This document shows positions 11,685-21,537 of a DNA stretch of 64,000 nucleotides, in pieces; the first letter of the stretch is position 1, and every line of letters begins with the position of its first letter. A program made the translations under genes and the position numbers. A model generated the notes under the pieces. That model was given only the letters and a program-made list of their open reading frames with translations, was not told the DNA's origin and made no database searches. Source of the stretch: Palaemon carinicauda (taxonomy: Eukaryota; Arthropoda; Malacostraca; Decapoda; Palaemonidae); contig NC_090751.1 of assembly GCF_036898095.1 (NCBI RefSeq), positions 76,268,439-76,332,438 of the forward strand, read 5' to 3'.

Positions 11685-13790
11685 TATACTACTTTTTAGA
11701 CTATAAGGCGGAAGAACGCTGGTTCAAATGCGTGTACCGGCTAACAAGATAGCACCCGGCTGTCGGCCGCCAAACGTAGCGGCCGGCAGAACCTTGGTGT
11801 GTTTCTATTGCCTGCCGGCCGGCAACCAAACAACGATAGCACCCGGCTGCCGGCCACTAATCGTAGCGGCCGGCAGAACTATGGTGTGATATTATAGCTG
11901 GCCGGCAAAGGTATACAACCAATGCCGGCCGGCAGCAAAAGAACCAGAGAACTTCCAACTGCCCGGCTGCCGGCCACTTAGGCCGGCAGTCGGGCTAGGG
12001 AACAAACACTAGAAGAAAAAACAGAATGGATGCCGGGATAAGAGACTGTACTGCCTCATAGCCCGACAACCCGAAAGAGTGCACATAAGGAAGGGGAGAA
12101 TATAACTTCAGGCTTCCTTGACCAATGCCATCTGGCTCTACAGACAAACATGGATGAGAGACCAAGGGAGGTCCGGGGAGCACCCAAAGCAGAAGACCCT
12201 TGCGTGCCGGCACGCACTGCCAGCCGGCAAGGGACTGAATCAACTCCACATCCTAACCTATGCTAGGTACAGATGTAGAATGACGGACAGGGATGCAATG
12301 GCTAGGCCATCACTAAGGAAAGAGGGGGAAGGGGGAAAGAGGGTCCTGCCAACCTTGCTCTAATAATGAATCACCCGCAACCAAGAAAACTCATCTTAGC
12401 CTAGGGGAGATCTGAGGAGGGAGGCCGGCCGTACTTGCCAACTCCCTCGGAACCAAAGCGAGGAAGGCGTTGTTATTCACAGAAAAAGAGGATCTCATCC
12501 TCCACACCGAGAACAACAACACTGGACTAGTCTGCTAGATCACAAAAAGAAGGAATCATCTCGTACAGAAACCTTCGAAAGTGAACTAAGGAGGCTAAGC
12601 CTCCTATGTCTGCTGTCAGCCTAGCAAGGGAATCTCAACCACAATGCTAGACAGAAACAGACTCAGACTAAGAACTCTGATGTCCTGCCCCTTCCTGAAG
12701 CCAGACTTACTGGAAACAGGAAAGAACAGAAACACCCTAATATAGTGTATCTAAAGTCAATTCAGATAAACCATTAGGGTTAAGCCCAAGGCTTAAGCAG
12801 AGGGAAAGGGATTGCACACATTCTCCGAGGAGAAGAAAGCAACCGGGGAGTGTGAGAAAGTATACTAGGGCCCCATAGACAACTAGCCTAGGCGCGAAGA
12901 GAATCGATTACCTAAATCACCGAAACTCACTCGTATACTATCTTGGAAGAAAATCAACATAATCTTAAATGTATAAAACTGCCTAAAGCTTCAATAACAT
13001 TTTAAAACACTCGGAAATCTTAATATCATGCAGGAAAGTACTAGGGCCAAACGACTAGGCTACAAGGTCTAGCGTAGGCCAGAATCGGCAAATCATTCGC
13101 CAAAACGAAAATACTAAAAGCATCATATAAAGAAATCCTATGTAAAGCTGAATAGCTAAAATTATTAAAGTGAAACTGCCGGGAACGTCGCTCTGGCAAG
13201 CTAAATGACTCATGCATGGCGAGCGACAGCGTCCAGAACGCCTCTGGTAGGCAACAGCTCTTGTAACGAAGATATCACTATCAAATTATTTTAAATTCAC
13301 CAAGAGCTTACATTTATACATAAAAGAGATAATACTCAACTTATCAGAGGCAGAAGAAGTTGGAGAAAGCATTATAATGTTGAAAATAATCCAAGAATTG
13401 CGAGATAACACAGGGAAAAACACCGAGTTGTTGAGCTACGCAAAAAGGAATGCAGATGGCGCCGTGAGCGGCGCGCTTACGAAACGGGAGAGGAGAGGTA
13501 CCTTGCGAGCAGCTCTCCTTTCTTTCTCGTTTTTCGTTTTCTTGCCAATTGACCCCTTCGAAGTGTTAATTCTGTTCAGGGTGCAGATTGGTATGTGGCG
13601 TGTCAAGAATACGTCCTCTGATATTTCGCGATATCCCTGGTTCTTTTATTTAGAGATATTCGCTCCAGGAGTTAGAATACTGGGTACCTTAAGGTAAATT
13701 CTCTGGGAATATCACCGTTGTCATATACTGTATACCCAAGGAAGCTACCCTTTAGGAACTTCCATCAGGACGACATGGCTTGAGCCCAAA
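11685..13790 (-). other. 5' leader of DIRS element A, part 2 (non-coding, repeat-rich)
   Basis: No convincing ORF lies here. The stretch links the presumed A terminus (about 13790) to the Tigger insertion. It contains GC palindromes (11740-11990) and a further ccggc-rich patch near 12205-12230. If the gag leader intron is real, the first exon and its donor should lie here, but I could not identify them. Confidence 0.45.
11748..11990 (-). repeat. CCGGC-rich palindromic repeats in the A leader
   Basis: The block agcacccggctg...gcggccggcag occurs at about 11751 and again at 11838 (offset 87 nt), with a third partial copy near 11965. Each unit contains the inverted motif pair ctgccggcc / ggccggcag, able to form GC stems. 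The sequence is unrelated to the repeats in the D and H leaders, but the location upstream of gag is the same. Confidence 0.75.
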
Positions 13791-15079
13791 AAAGTCTTTA
13801 ACTCGATTGTGCATGCGCCGTACTGAGGAGAATTTAGTCATATACAAGAAGTGTAGAACACAGTTCCGTCGTGCCATGAAAGAAGCTAGGCGCCAGTCTT
13901 GGATGTCATTTGCTTCCTCCATTAACAGTAGAACACCAACTTCATCTGTGTGGAGGAAAGTCAAAAAGTTAACAGGCAAATTCACCTCAAACCCACCACC
14001 AGTGTTAAAGGTAAATGGCCAGTATATGACTGGAGCAACTGAAGTTAGCAATGGCCTGGCTGACCATTTTTCAAATGTATCGTTCAAGTGTGAAGCAGCT
14101 CCTGGTCACCAGTATAGGAAAATTGAAGAAAAGAAAGTTTTAAATTTCGCAACAAGAAAGCAAGAGTCATACAATTCTCCTTTTACTGAAAGAGAATTTG
14201 ACTCTGCTCTTGCTACGTGTAACGATACAGCCCCTGGACCTGATGGAATTCCATATGCAATGATTAAACACGTACCTTTTAATACAAAGTTATTTATTTT
14301 AAGCATTTTTAATAGAATATGGCATGATCATAGTTATCCATAGTTAGCCATTATTTTAGCGTTTTTAAAACCCAGTATGGACAAGTTTTTTGCAGCAAAT
14401 TATAGGCTAATTGCATTGACATCTTGTTTGTGCAAAATCATGGAGAAGATGGTGAATGTAAGACTGATGTGGTACCTTGAAAAGAAGGGTATTTTATCAC
14501 CCATTCAATGTGGATTCAGAAAAATGCACTCAACGCCTGATGTGCTGATACGACTTGTCCTCCATTTGTGAAGCCTTTGCTTCCAAACAGCACCATGTGA
14601 CAGTCTTTTTTTTTTTTATCTTGAAAAGGCATATGATACCACATGGAGATATGGCATACTTAAAAGAATCCATGAGTTTGCATTAAGAGGAGAGCTACCA
14701 CTAATTTATTCAGTCATTTCTTTCACATAGAGTTTTCCAAGTGAGAGTTGGGGAAACTCTTATCAGAAAGTAAATGCCAGGAAGAAGGAGTTTCTCAGGG
14801 TAGTGTTCTGAGTGTAACCCTTTTTGCACTAGCAAGTAATGGGATATCTTCAGTCATTCCCCGGCATGTTCTCGCAACATTATTTGCGGATGATCCCTCT
14901 ATATCATTTGCTGGAGCTAGAATGGCAAATCAAATGGCTTTGGATTTGGAGTACATAGTAATGATTTTAATTGTAGAGGTGCACTTCCTCTAACAACTTC
15001 CATATTTACTGCCGAACTGTATGGCATACTAACCGCTATTGAGAAAATAGCTTTGGAAAAAGACTGTAATTTTACAATT
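13791..15079 (+). mobile_element. LINE E, 5' part (RT region), interrupted by DIRS F
   Basis: This is a non-LTR retrotransposon segment with RT, ending in the RNase H coding region at 15079. The same gene resumes at 24105 after F. Removing F joins ttacaatt to tttagtgaatc, matching the uninterrupted sequence in the second LINE copy (near 20713-20725). The left end abuts the presumed terminus of DIRS A. Confidence 0.8.
13792..15079 (+). pseudogene. LINE E reverse transcriptase / start of RNase H (decayed)
   Basis: The reading covers the pre-RT linker (KKCRTQFRRAMKEARRQ), RT motif PGPDGIPYAMIK, then after a stop ANYRLIALTSCLCKIMEK, then QGSVLSVTLF and the catalytic LFADDPSISF near 14880-14910. 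In-frame stops occur at 14341 and elsewhere, and there are frameshifts. At about 14935-14945 the RT jumps directly into RNase H (FGVHSNDFNCRGALPL), so the thumb/connection region is deleted. The order RT then RNase H indicates an I-group LINE (I, R1 or LOA-like), not the RTE clade. It is non-functional. Confidence 0.8.
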
Positions 15080-15100
15080 GTTCCGTAACCGAAATACAAA

Positions 15101-15265
15101 CCATGCTATTTACAGAGGGTTTACCTTTTAGCGTAGCTGAAATGGCGAGCCATTAGAATTTAACGAGGGTGTATTACCCCCGCGCTAGTTAGCGGGGGGG
15201 TAGGGGAGTGGTAGCTAGCTACCCCTCCCCCCCCCCTCACACACAGATGAATGCTCACTTTCACT
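15101..15265 (+). repeat. Left inverted terminal repeat of F
   Basis: This segment, including gctagttagcgggggggta and ctagctacccctccc, is the reverse complement of about 23903-24060. It is GC-rich and hairpin-prone itself (ctagctagct). DIRS inverted repeats serve reverse transcription and circle formation. Confidence 0.85.
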
Positions 15266-15957
15266 TTTGGCTCGGACTGTGACAGACGTCTCTGTCTTGG
15301 TCCTCTCTTGGCAGCCATTGTTTGTTTTGTCTTTACTTAATCGCTTACTTTTCTTTTACTCAATATATAAACATGTTTTTCATGTTTGTATATATATTTG
15401 AGTATAGAAATCAGTAAGTTTCCTTTTCAGATTTGTGTGTGTAGTGTACGATATCTACGTGGTGTCCTCGGCAGTTTGGCCACCACGGCGTATTTTATGG
15501 GTGGCGATCGAGTTTGACTTCGGTCTTTCTCTCTCTCTCTCTCTTGAGGTCGTTCACCCTTTTTACTACGTGTTACTACGCCCTTGTAGCTTCCTTTCCG
15601 TGTGGGGGGATTGCTACGCCGTACGTTTGTCTCAATTAGTTTATGAATCTAATTGTAGTTGTTTTTTTTTTCCAGCGTGTAGAACGATTCCTTTCGGGGT
15701 TTTCGTTCTTTCTTTAGTGTTCATTCATTTTTAAATTACATAATTACATAGTTACATAATTATAATTGTTATAATTCTGTTTTGGTTACAGCTCTCCTTC
15801 CGTGAGTGTAAGTGGTTGTGAGGGCACATGCCTGTTGTGTAATTCTTGTTTCCTTTCCCTCGGGATTCCTCTTCGGAGCCTTCCCGGGGGAATGAATGTG
15901 TACTAATAATTTTTGTTTTATTTCTTTTTTACAGTTACCGATCTAGTTCGTTTCTGT
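15266..15957 (+). other. Leader of F (no gene seen)
   Basis: T-rich non-coding sequence with a CT microsatellite near 15524-15544 follows the left inverted repeat. I see no ORF with recognisable similarity. Confidence 0.5.
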
Positions 15958-17105
15958 AATATGGCAACGGTGTGAGCTGTCTTGTTGAGGCCTGGGGATT
16001 CGGCTGTTGCTGCCTCCCCCCTTGTATTTTCGTCAGGGGCGTGTCTCCTTCTACTGGAAGTACTCCCGTGACGACGGACAGCTCTCCAGTTCATTTTAGA
16101 ACTCTCAGGAGGCTTGCCTCCTTGGGCGGGTAACTTTCCTTCCGAGGGAAGTTTTTCCTGTCCAGGCTTGAGTTTTTTCCCTTTTGGGGGGTTCTTCACT
16201 TGCCTTTTTTTCGTGCGACTATGCTCTTGGTGCTGAGCGGTCACACCTGCAGTTTCGGTCAAGGGGCTGGGCAACTGCAGGAGCTCCTCTTCGGAGGATT
16301 GCTCCTTTTAGGTCACTGGCTGACCAGTCATTTCTACGAAGTGTTTCTCTTTCGTTCGCGAGAGAGTACACTCATAGAGACTCCTCTTCGGAGGATTCTT
16401 CTGCTACTGTTGCTGTTGGCCTCCCTCGCCGTAAGGCCCACTGTCCGCCTCGTCGTAAGGGCCTCTCATCTCCCTATAAGGGTGCTAAGAGGCGCCTTTT
16501 TGAATCTCCGTTTGCAGCCTACAACTCCTTTTTCTTGATCTTCCGCCTTGGTGCAGATGGACAGCAGTCTGATCTCGTTTTCCGACGGGCAATGGTCTTC
16601 CCGACGGACAATGGTCTTCCGACGGACTCAGTCTCCCGGCGGACAGACAGCGGTCTTCCGACGGACATCAGTCTCCCGACGGACAACGATCCCTTCGGGG
16701 CAAAGGGTTGCCTCCCACGGGGGTTCTTCCCTTGCGTGTCAGGGTTCCCCTGCGCGCCCTTCTGCTGTGTTCTCTCCTGCTCCTGCTCAGTGTTAGTGCA
16801 CAGGCGCTCTCCTGCTCATCAGCGCTCTCCTGTTCGTCAGCGCTCTCATGATGATCATCCCTGCTGTTCCTGTTGGTTCCTGTTACGTGCCCTGTGCGCC
16901 CACGTTCGCCCTCGCGATCTAGAACTTCGGTTCAGGTCTGGGTCAAGGACTCTTCTAATATGCGCAGGCTTCCACGCGTTGCCTTCTGCTCGTCAGCGAT
17001 CATCAGCTCGCCAGCGATCACCTGTCTCTCGGCGATCTCCGGATCGCCCGCGTGTGTTACAGCCGGCACGCCAACGTTCTCCAACACTTCTGAAGGAACA
17101 TGGTT

Positions 17106-17512
17106 CGCCAGCTACTAGCTCACCTACGCATGCTGCTCGTCATCGCGCGATCGCCCACCTGCGGATGCTGCTTGCCATCGCGCGATCACCCTCCTGCAGA
17201 TGCTGCTCGCCATCGCGCGATCGCCCACCTGCGGATGCTGCTCGCCATCGCGCGATCGCCCACCTGCGGATGCTGCTCGCCATCGCGCGACCGCCCATGT
17301 GCGGATGCTGCTCGCCATCGCGCGACCGCCCACCTGCGCATGCTGATCACCATCGCGCGACGACCGCCCACCTGCGCATGCTGATCGCCATCGTGCGATC
17401 GCCCACCTGCGCATCCTGCTCGCCATCGCGCGATCGCTCACCTTCGCATGCTGCTCGCCATCGCGCGATCGCTCGCCTGCGCATGCTGCTCGCCATCGCT
17501 CGCCATCGCTCG
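17106..17512 (+). repeat. Tandem repeat, 35-nt period, about 11 copies
   Basis: Units begin catcgcgcga at 17141, 17176, 17211, 17246, 17281, 17316 and 17351 (exactly 35 nt apart), then 17389 after a 3-nt insertion, then about 17424 onward. Each contains the palindromic core gcgcgatcgc and gatgctgctcgc. Thirty-five is not divisible by three, yet both strands stay largely free of stops. Confidence 0.92.
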
Positions 17513-17857
17513 CCAACGTGTCGACATGCCACAACGCGCCATCGCCAACCTGCGCGTTAGCGCTCACCAGCTCACCACCGATCGCCTGTTGATCCATATC
17601 GCCAGCGGTCTTCCTCGCCCACGCGGCAGCGCGTTTCCTCGCCATCGCGCTAACGCTTGCGTTCGCCGCCTCGGACTCGCGCTCATTCACCTGCCCACCC
17701 TCGCGACCGCTCGCCTGCGCGCCCGCGCGACCGCTTGCCTGTGCGCCCGCGCGACCGCTTGCCTGTGCGCCCGCGCGATCATTCGCCTGCGCGCCCACAC
17801 GCCCACGTGCCTGCACATCTACGCTCATGGGCGTCCGCGCCCATGCTCTCCAATGTT

Positions 17858-18087
17858 CGCCCGCGCGCGAACCAACGGTATTCCGTCGCGCGGACGGACG
17901 GTGTTCCGTCGCGCGGACGGACGGTGTTCCGTCGCGCGGACGGACGGTGTTCCGTCGCGCGGACGGACGGTGTTCCGTCGCGCGGACGGACGGTGTTCCG
18001 TCGCGCGGACGGACGGTGTTCCGTCGCGCGGACCGACGGTGTTCCGTCGCGCGGACCTACGGTGTTCCGTCGCGCGAACCGACAGGG
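17858..18087 (+). repeat. Tandem repeat, 23-nt period, about 9-10 copies
   Basis: Units begin ttccgtcgcgcggacggac at 17881, 17904, 17927, 17950, 17973, 17996 and 18019, with diverged units at 18042 and 18065 and a degenerate one before 17881. With a 23-nt period every reading frame translates to the same 23-residue cycle, read in three phases. Confidence 0.93.
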
Positions 18088-18715
18088 TTTCTTCGCACAA
18101 ACGTCTGCTTAATTCTTGCAGTATCCATTGCTCGTCTATGGGTTATCGCTCGCCGACCACTAGCTCTCGCCCTTCCTACCACGCTCACCCTCCTTCTGCG
18201 CTCCTTCGCTCACCTTCGTTTGCGTTCCTGCGTGACCGCTCATGGGCGCTTCCACGTTCGCCCACGCGCAAATCTTTGACTTACCATCGCGCAAGGTCCA
18301 GGGCGATTGCGACCACGATTCCCATTGGGGTTTGCGCAGCATGGCCAGCCTGGCGAGTTCTTCTGGAGCGTATTTCCAGAACATGGCCTCACCCCGTAAA
18401 CGCAGAGCATGGCACTTGCAAGAAAAGGAAGAACTTCAGGGAGGTCTGAGCAACACTCCTCTTTCCAGCACCTGGGTTAGCCCTTCCCCGTCATTCCCTG
18501 GAAGGATTTTTGGCGGGGGGGCTTTCCGTTCGAGATTTCTCCATCGGACAAGGGGTGACTGCTTACCCCTTCCTCTGGGGGCTTACCAGGTCCTTTCCCT
18601 CCTCGGTTACGGCCCGAGGTTTGGTTCAAGGAAGCTACAGGAAGATCATGGGTACTTTCCTCCTCTCGAGCTCAGGCACCTTGGCCTTTCGTCGTTAAGT
18701 ATCTAACTTGCGGAC

Positions 18716-19372
18716 AAGCTCGATGTTGTACCATCTGGACGCGCTGACTGAGGGCTTCCTTCGGGTGTCTCATCTGTGGAGGTCGACGACCTCAGACACC
18801 CTTCCATCCTTGAGAAGAGTTTGTTTGTGCCCAAGGACAGAGACTTAGACAGCGGCTGTGCGGAGGAAATCGACTTCCGTTTTCACTCCTCCAAGGCGCT
18901 TTCTTCCAGACTCTGCAGGTCTCCAGCGCCCTTTTCTTTCAACCACGTCGGCCTAAGTTATCGGCTACGACAACTGGGACAAGGTGTCCAATTGCAGTTT
19001 CCTCCTGTCAGGAACAGATGGCACGGGAGGCTCCCCCGGGGGGGCATAGTCCTAAAAGGAGCGGCAGAGTTCACGAACTCTAGGATTGCAGGTTTCTCGC
19101 TGGGAGGATGCTTAAGGTTACTCATCCGGATGACAGCTTCCCGATGCCCATTCCCACACAATCTCTGTGATCAGCCAAGGATATCGCGCCTGCCGTCTCT
19201 GTCAGCGAATTCAGTGTCTCTGAACCTCTATGCCATAGCGTCGGCAAGAGTTGCCCGGTTGGGCAGAATGATCCATACCTTAGGCGAAGGTCCTCCATAG
19301 GATCATCGACGGCTTCACCCCCGGCCTCTTCAGTCGATCCTTTCTTGTAGGGAAGGATCTGAGAGGGGAGTT
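18716..19372 (+). other. Unassigned part of F between gag and RT
   Basis: This belongs to F by position. Short open stretches are present but I recognise no domain. It probably held the gag C-terminus and the start of the RT ORF, now full of stops. Confidence 0.4.
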
Positions 19373-19836
19373 CCGTAGTCGACCTCTCAGCCCTGATCAA
19401 GTTTGTCGAAGAAACTTCGGCCAGCGTAGAACAGCAGAATCGATCAGACTGGTAACGAGGCGACAGGACTCCTTAAACCCTGGTTCGGAAGGACGGGTAC
19501 TTTCAGTTTCCATTCCATCCATCTTCCAGGGAGCTCGTGGAATTCAGCCTAGACTGCAAGTATTCCTGCTTATGATGCAGTGTGGCTATCCCGCCGTGGC
19601 ATAGCAGGTTTTTTTCCCCAGAGAACTCTCCCTGCTTTCCTCATGGCCGCTCAGGTGCAGGCTTCCGCCTCCTCTGCTTTTTGGAGGGTTAGTCAACTCC
19701 GGTAGGCTCAGGTTCGACCTTCTTCAGCGCCAAGACAAGCTTCCGGATGCTTACCATGAGTGTGGGTTCATGGTACTTTGCTTGGAGCCTTCTCTTCCCC
19801 TGCCTCAACATCTGGAGTATCTGGCCATGATATTGA

Positions 19837-19955
19837 GTCAACAGCCTTACCACGTTGGAAACCCCGCTTCTCGTCCGTCCAGCGAGGCTAAGCAACGTCG
19901 GTTCTGGTTGGTACTTGGATGGGTGACCACCTGGGGATGCCAGATTCTGTTGCCA
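19837..19955 (+). rRNA. 5S rRNA-like sequence (probable retro-inserted pseudogene)
   Basis: About 119 nt read like a metazoan 5S rRNA: start gtcaacagccttaccacg, then ctcgtccg, box A-like ggctaagcaacgtcgg, and the intermediate/box C-like tacttggatgggtgaccacc, ending ctgttgcc. Full length and intact internal promoter blocks are visible. There is no T-run terminator immediately downstream. It interrupts the F reverse transcriptase: QHLEYLAMILS precedes it and LRAFLS follows, the two normally being adjacent. It is therefore an insertion and most likely a 5S pseudogene or 5S-derived SINE-like copy rather than a cluster gene. Confidence 0.85.
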
Positions 19956-20266
19956 CATCCTCCGAGCCTTCCTTTCAGTTGACTGTGGCAAGACTGAGGA
20001 GAGTCGCAGTACCTGTTCTCAGTCAAGCAGAGCTTTCAGCCCTACCTTGGAACGTTTCCTAGTTCTCCTTTCCTCATTGACCCGTCTATAGTCCAAACGG
20101 TCGCCTCAGGATAAGTTCCATGTGGGGCGGTCCAAGTTGTGGTGGTTTCAGGCAACGTTTAACCGGACTTCCTGGCCCCTATGGGACCAGCGGAACTATT
20201 AGACCTGCAATGGGTGTTGACCTATGGAACCTCTTGATGGTAGTGGATATTCTCATCCTTTCCCCA

Positions 20267-20281
20267 CATTCTTGATGCTGT
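20267..20281 (+). repeat. Target-site duplication, left copy
   Basis: The 15-mer cattcttgatgctgt here recurs exactly at 21523-21537 and brackets the nested LINE copy. In F it encodes the residues just before the RNase H motif FSDSS. Confidence 0.95.
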
Positions 20282-21522
20282 AAGCCTTGTAAGACAAGCA
20301 TCATACTTTGAGTTGCACCCAAAATCTCCTCAACCTTATGGCTTTCGGGTGAAACGATTATTAAATAGTCTGGATATAATTAGAAATAAGGTACTTCCAT
20401 TCAAGGTATCATCAACGCCTCCATGGAAGTTACCAGAGATATCTTTTTGTAAATATTTTATTGGAGATAAGAAGAATATGTCAGACATAGAAGCCAGGTC
20501 TCTTTTTAATGAACATGTTAAAGAACATAGAGGATCAACTTTTATCTATACTGATGGCTCCAAATCTGATGCTGGCGTTGGATTTGGAGTACATAGTAAT
20601 GGTTTTAATTGTAGAGGTGCACTTCCTCTGACCGCTTCCATATTTACTGCCGAACTGTATGGCATATTAACCGCTATTGAGAAAATAGCGTTGGAGAAGG
20701 AGGGTAATTTTACAATTTTTAGTGATGCAAGGAGTGTCCTTCAAGCTATGGAAGTTTTTAATTCTAATAACCCTCTAGTTTTAAAGATTTTAGAATGGCT
20801 TTTCCTTATTGGACGGAGAGGTATAACAGTTCAATTTTGTTGGGTTCCAGCACATGTAGGTGTGTCCGGGAATGAGAAGGCAGATTCACTGGCTAAGGAG
20901 GCTGCATCCAAGTTGCTGCCAAGAAGGTATCCCATTCCCTGTAATAATTTCTTACCTGACATCAAGAAATTGGTTTACAATAAATGGCAACAGCAATGGG
21001 ATAGTCAAGATGGCAATAAAATGAGGGAAGTAACAAATGACATATCTCCTTGGAGGTATAATATGATGCCCCGAAAATGGGAGACATCTCTTTGTCGTCT
21101 CCGTATTGGTCACACTCGGTTGACACATGAGTTTCTGCTGAAGGGCCAACACCAACCGTATTGTGACAACTGTTTAGTACCTCTAACAGTAAGGCATTTG
21201 TTGACCGAATGCCCCAATTATAACATCTTGCGGAATAGATATTTGTTTGAGGCTCGAGGTGAGGGTGGCAGGTTCATCCTTGCCAAGATTCTTGGAAATG
21301 ATGTGTCCTACCATGCAAGTGGCATTTTTAGATTTCTTTCAGAAGCAGGTCTTCTGAAAAATATTTAACTTTTATGACATTCAATTTTTATGATTTTAAT
21401 TGAATACTCTTTAATTTCTTATTTTATTTCATTTTTTACTTTTGTATACATAAATTAAATGTTACCGGCGTCAATGACCTTAGATGTCAGGATGCCTGAA
21501 AACTTTAAATCATTCATTCATT
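20282..21522 (+). mobile_element. 5'-truncated LINE (same family as E) inserted in F
   Basis: The insertion is bounded by the 15-bp duplication cattcttgatgctgt and ends in a CATT microsatellite tail (about 21510-21522), as expected for target-primed reverse transcription. The copy begins inside the RT-RNase H region, so it is strongly 5'-truncated (1241 bp). Its RNase H sequence is near-identical to that of LINE E, showing that the same family moved before and after F arrived. Confidence 0.93.
20283..21368 (+). pseudogene. LINE RNase H and C-terminal zinc-knuckle domain (5'-truncated, open)
   Basis: The frame is open from the truncation point to a stop at 21366-21368, with no initiator of its own. 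RNase H catalytic residues are all present: D in IYTDGSKSDAG, E in TAELYGILTAIE, D in IFSDARSVLQ, then GNEKADSLAKEAA. The C-terminal part carries YCDNCLVPLTVRHLLTECPN, a C-x2-C-x7-H-x4-C finger typical of LINE ORF2 ends. The role in a full element is removing RNA from the RNA/cDNA hybrid. Without RT and endonuclease it cannot act alone. Confidence 0.9.
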
Positions 21523-21537
21523 CATTCTTGATGCTGT
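21523..21537 (+). repeat. Target-site duplication, right copy
   Basis: Exact second copy of the 15-mer at 20267-20281. F coding sequence resumes here with FSDSS, the RNase H motif. Confidence 0.95.

Larger units (their letters stand above)
6464..13790 (-). mobile_element. DIRS-type retrotransposon A (gag and leader only), split by Tigger
   Basis: On the minus strand the sequence starts near 13790 (terminal run ttttttgggctcaagcc, similar to D's terminus ttttctgggctcg). It runs through a repeat-rich leader and reaches a gag exon at 7591-6467. RT, RNase H, recombinase and the 3' terminus are absent; the gag is cut at 6466 by the RTE LINE. A Tigger transposon occupies 8040-11684. The gag matches D's gag in domain order, which places A in the same DIRS group. 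The right boundary is inferred from the terminal motif only. Confidence 0.6.
15958..18715 (+). pseudogene. Probable gag region of F, filled with GC-rich tandem repeats
   Basis: By position between leader and RT this should be gag. The reading is fragmented and dominated by Arg/Ser/Pro-rich repeats (RQRSPVRQRS, then HRAIAHLRMLLA, then SRGRTVFRRADG). All frames stay open across the repeats, so no frame can be chosen. The stretch after 18390 (KRRAWHLQEKEELQGG) may be the downstream gag. I recognise no zinc finger. Assignment is by position only. Confidence 0.45.

Noticed and set aside
11721..11745. Possible tRNA-like ggttcaaatgcg motif
   Set aside because: No acceptor stem, anticodon arm or D-arm could be folded around it.
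17141..17512. CRISPR array
   Set aside because: The 35-nt units are directly adjacent with no variable spacers, in a eukaryotic retrotransposon.
16184..18449. Large Arg/Ser/Pro-rich proteins on both strands
   Set aside because: They are translations of the 35-nt and 23-nt tandem arrays, open in nearly every frame, so they carry no evidence for a real protein by themselves.
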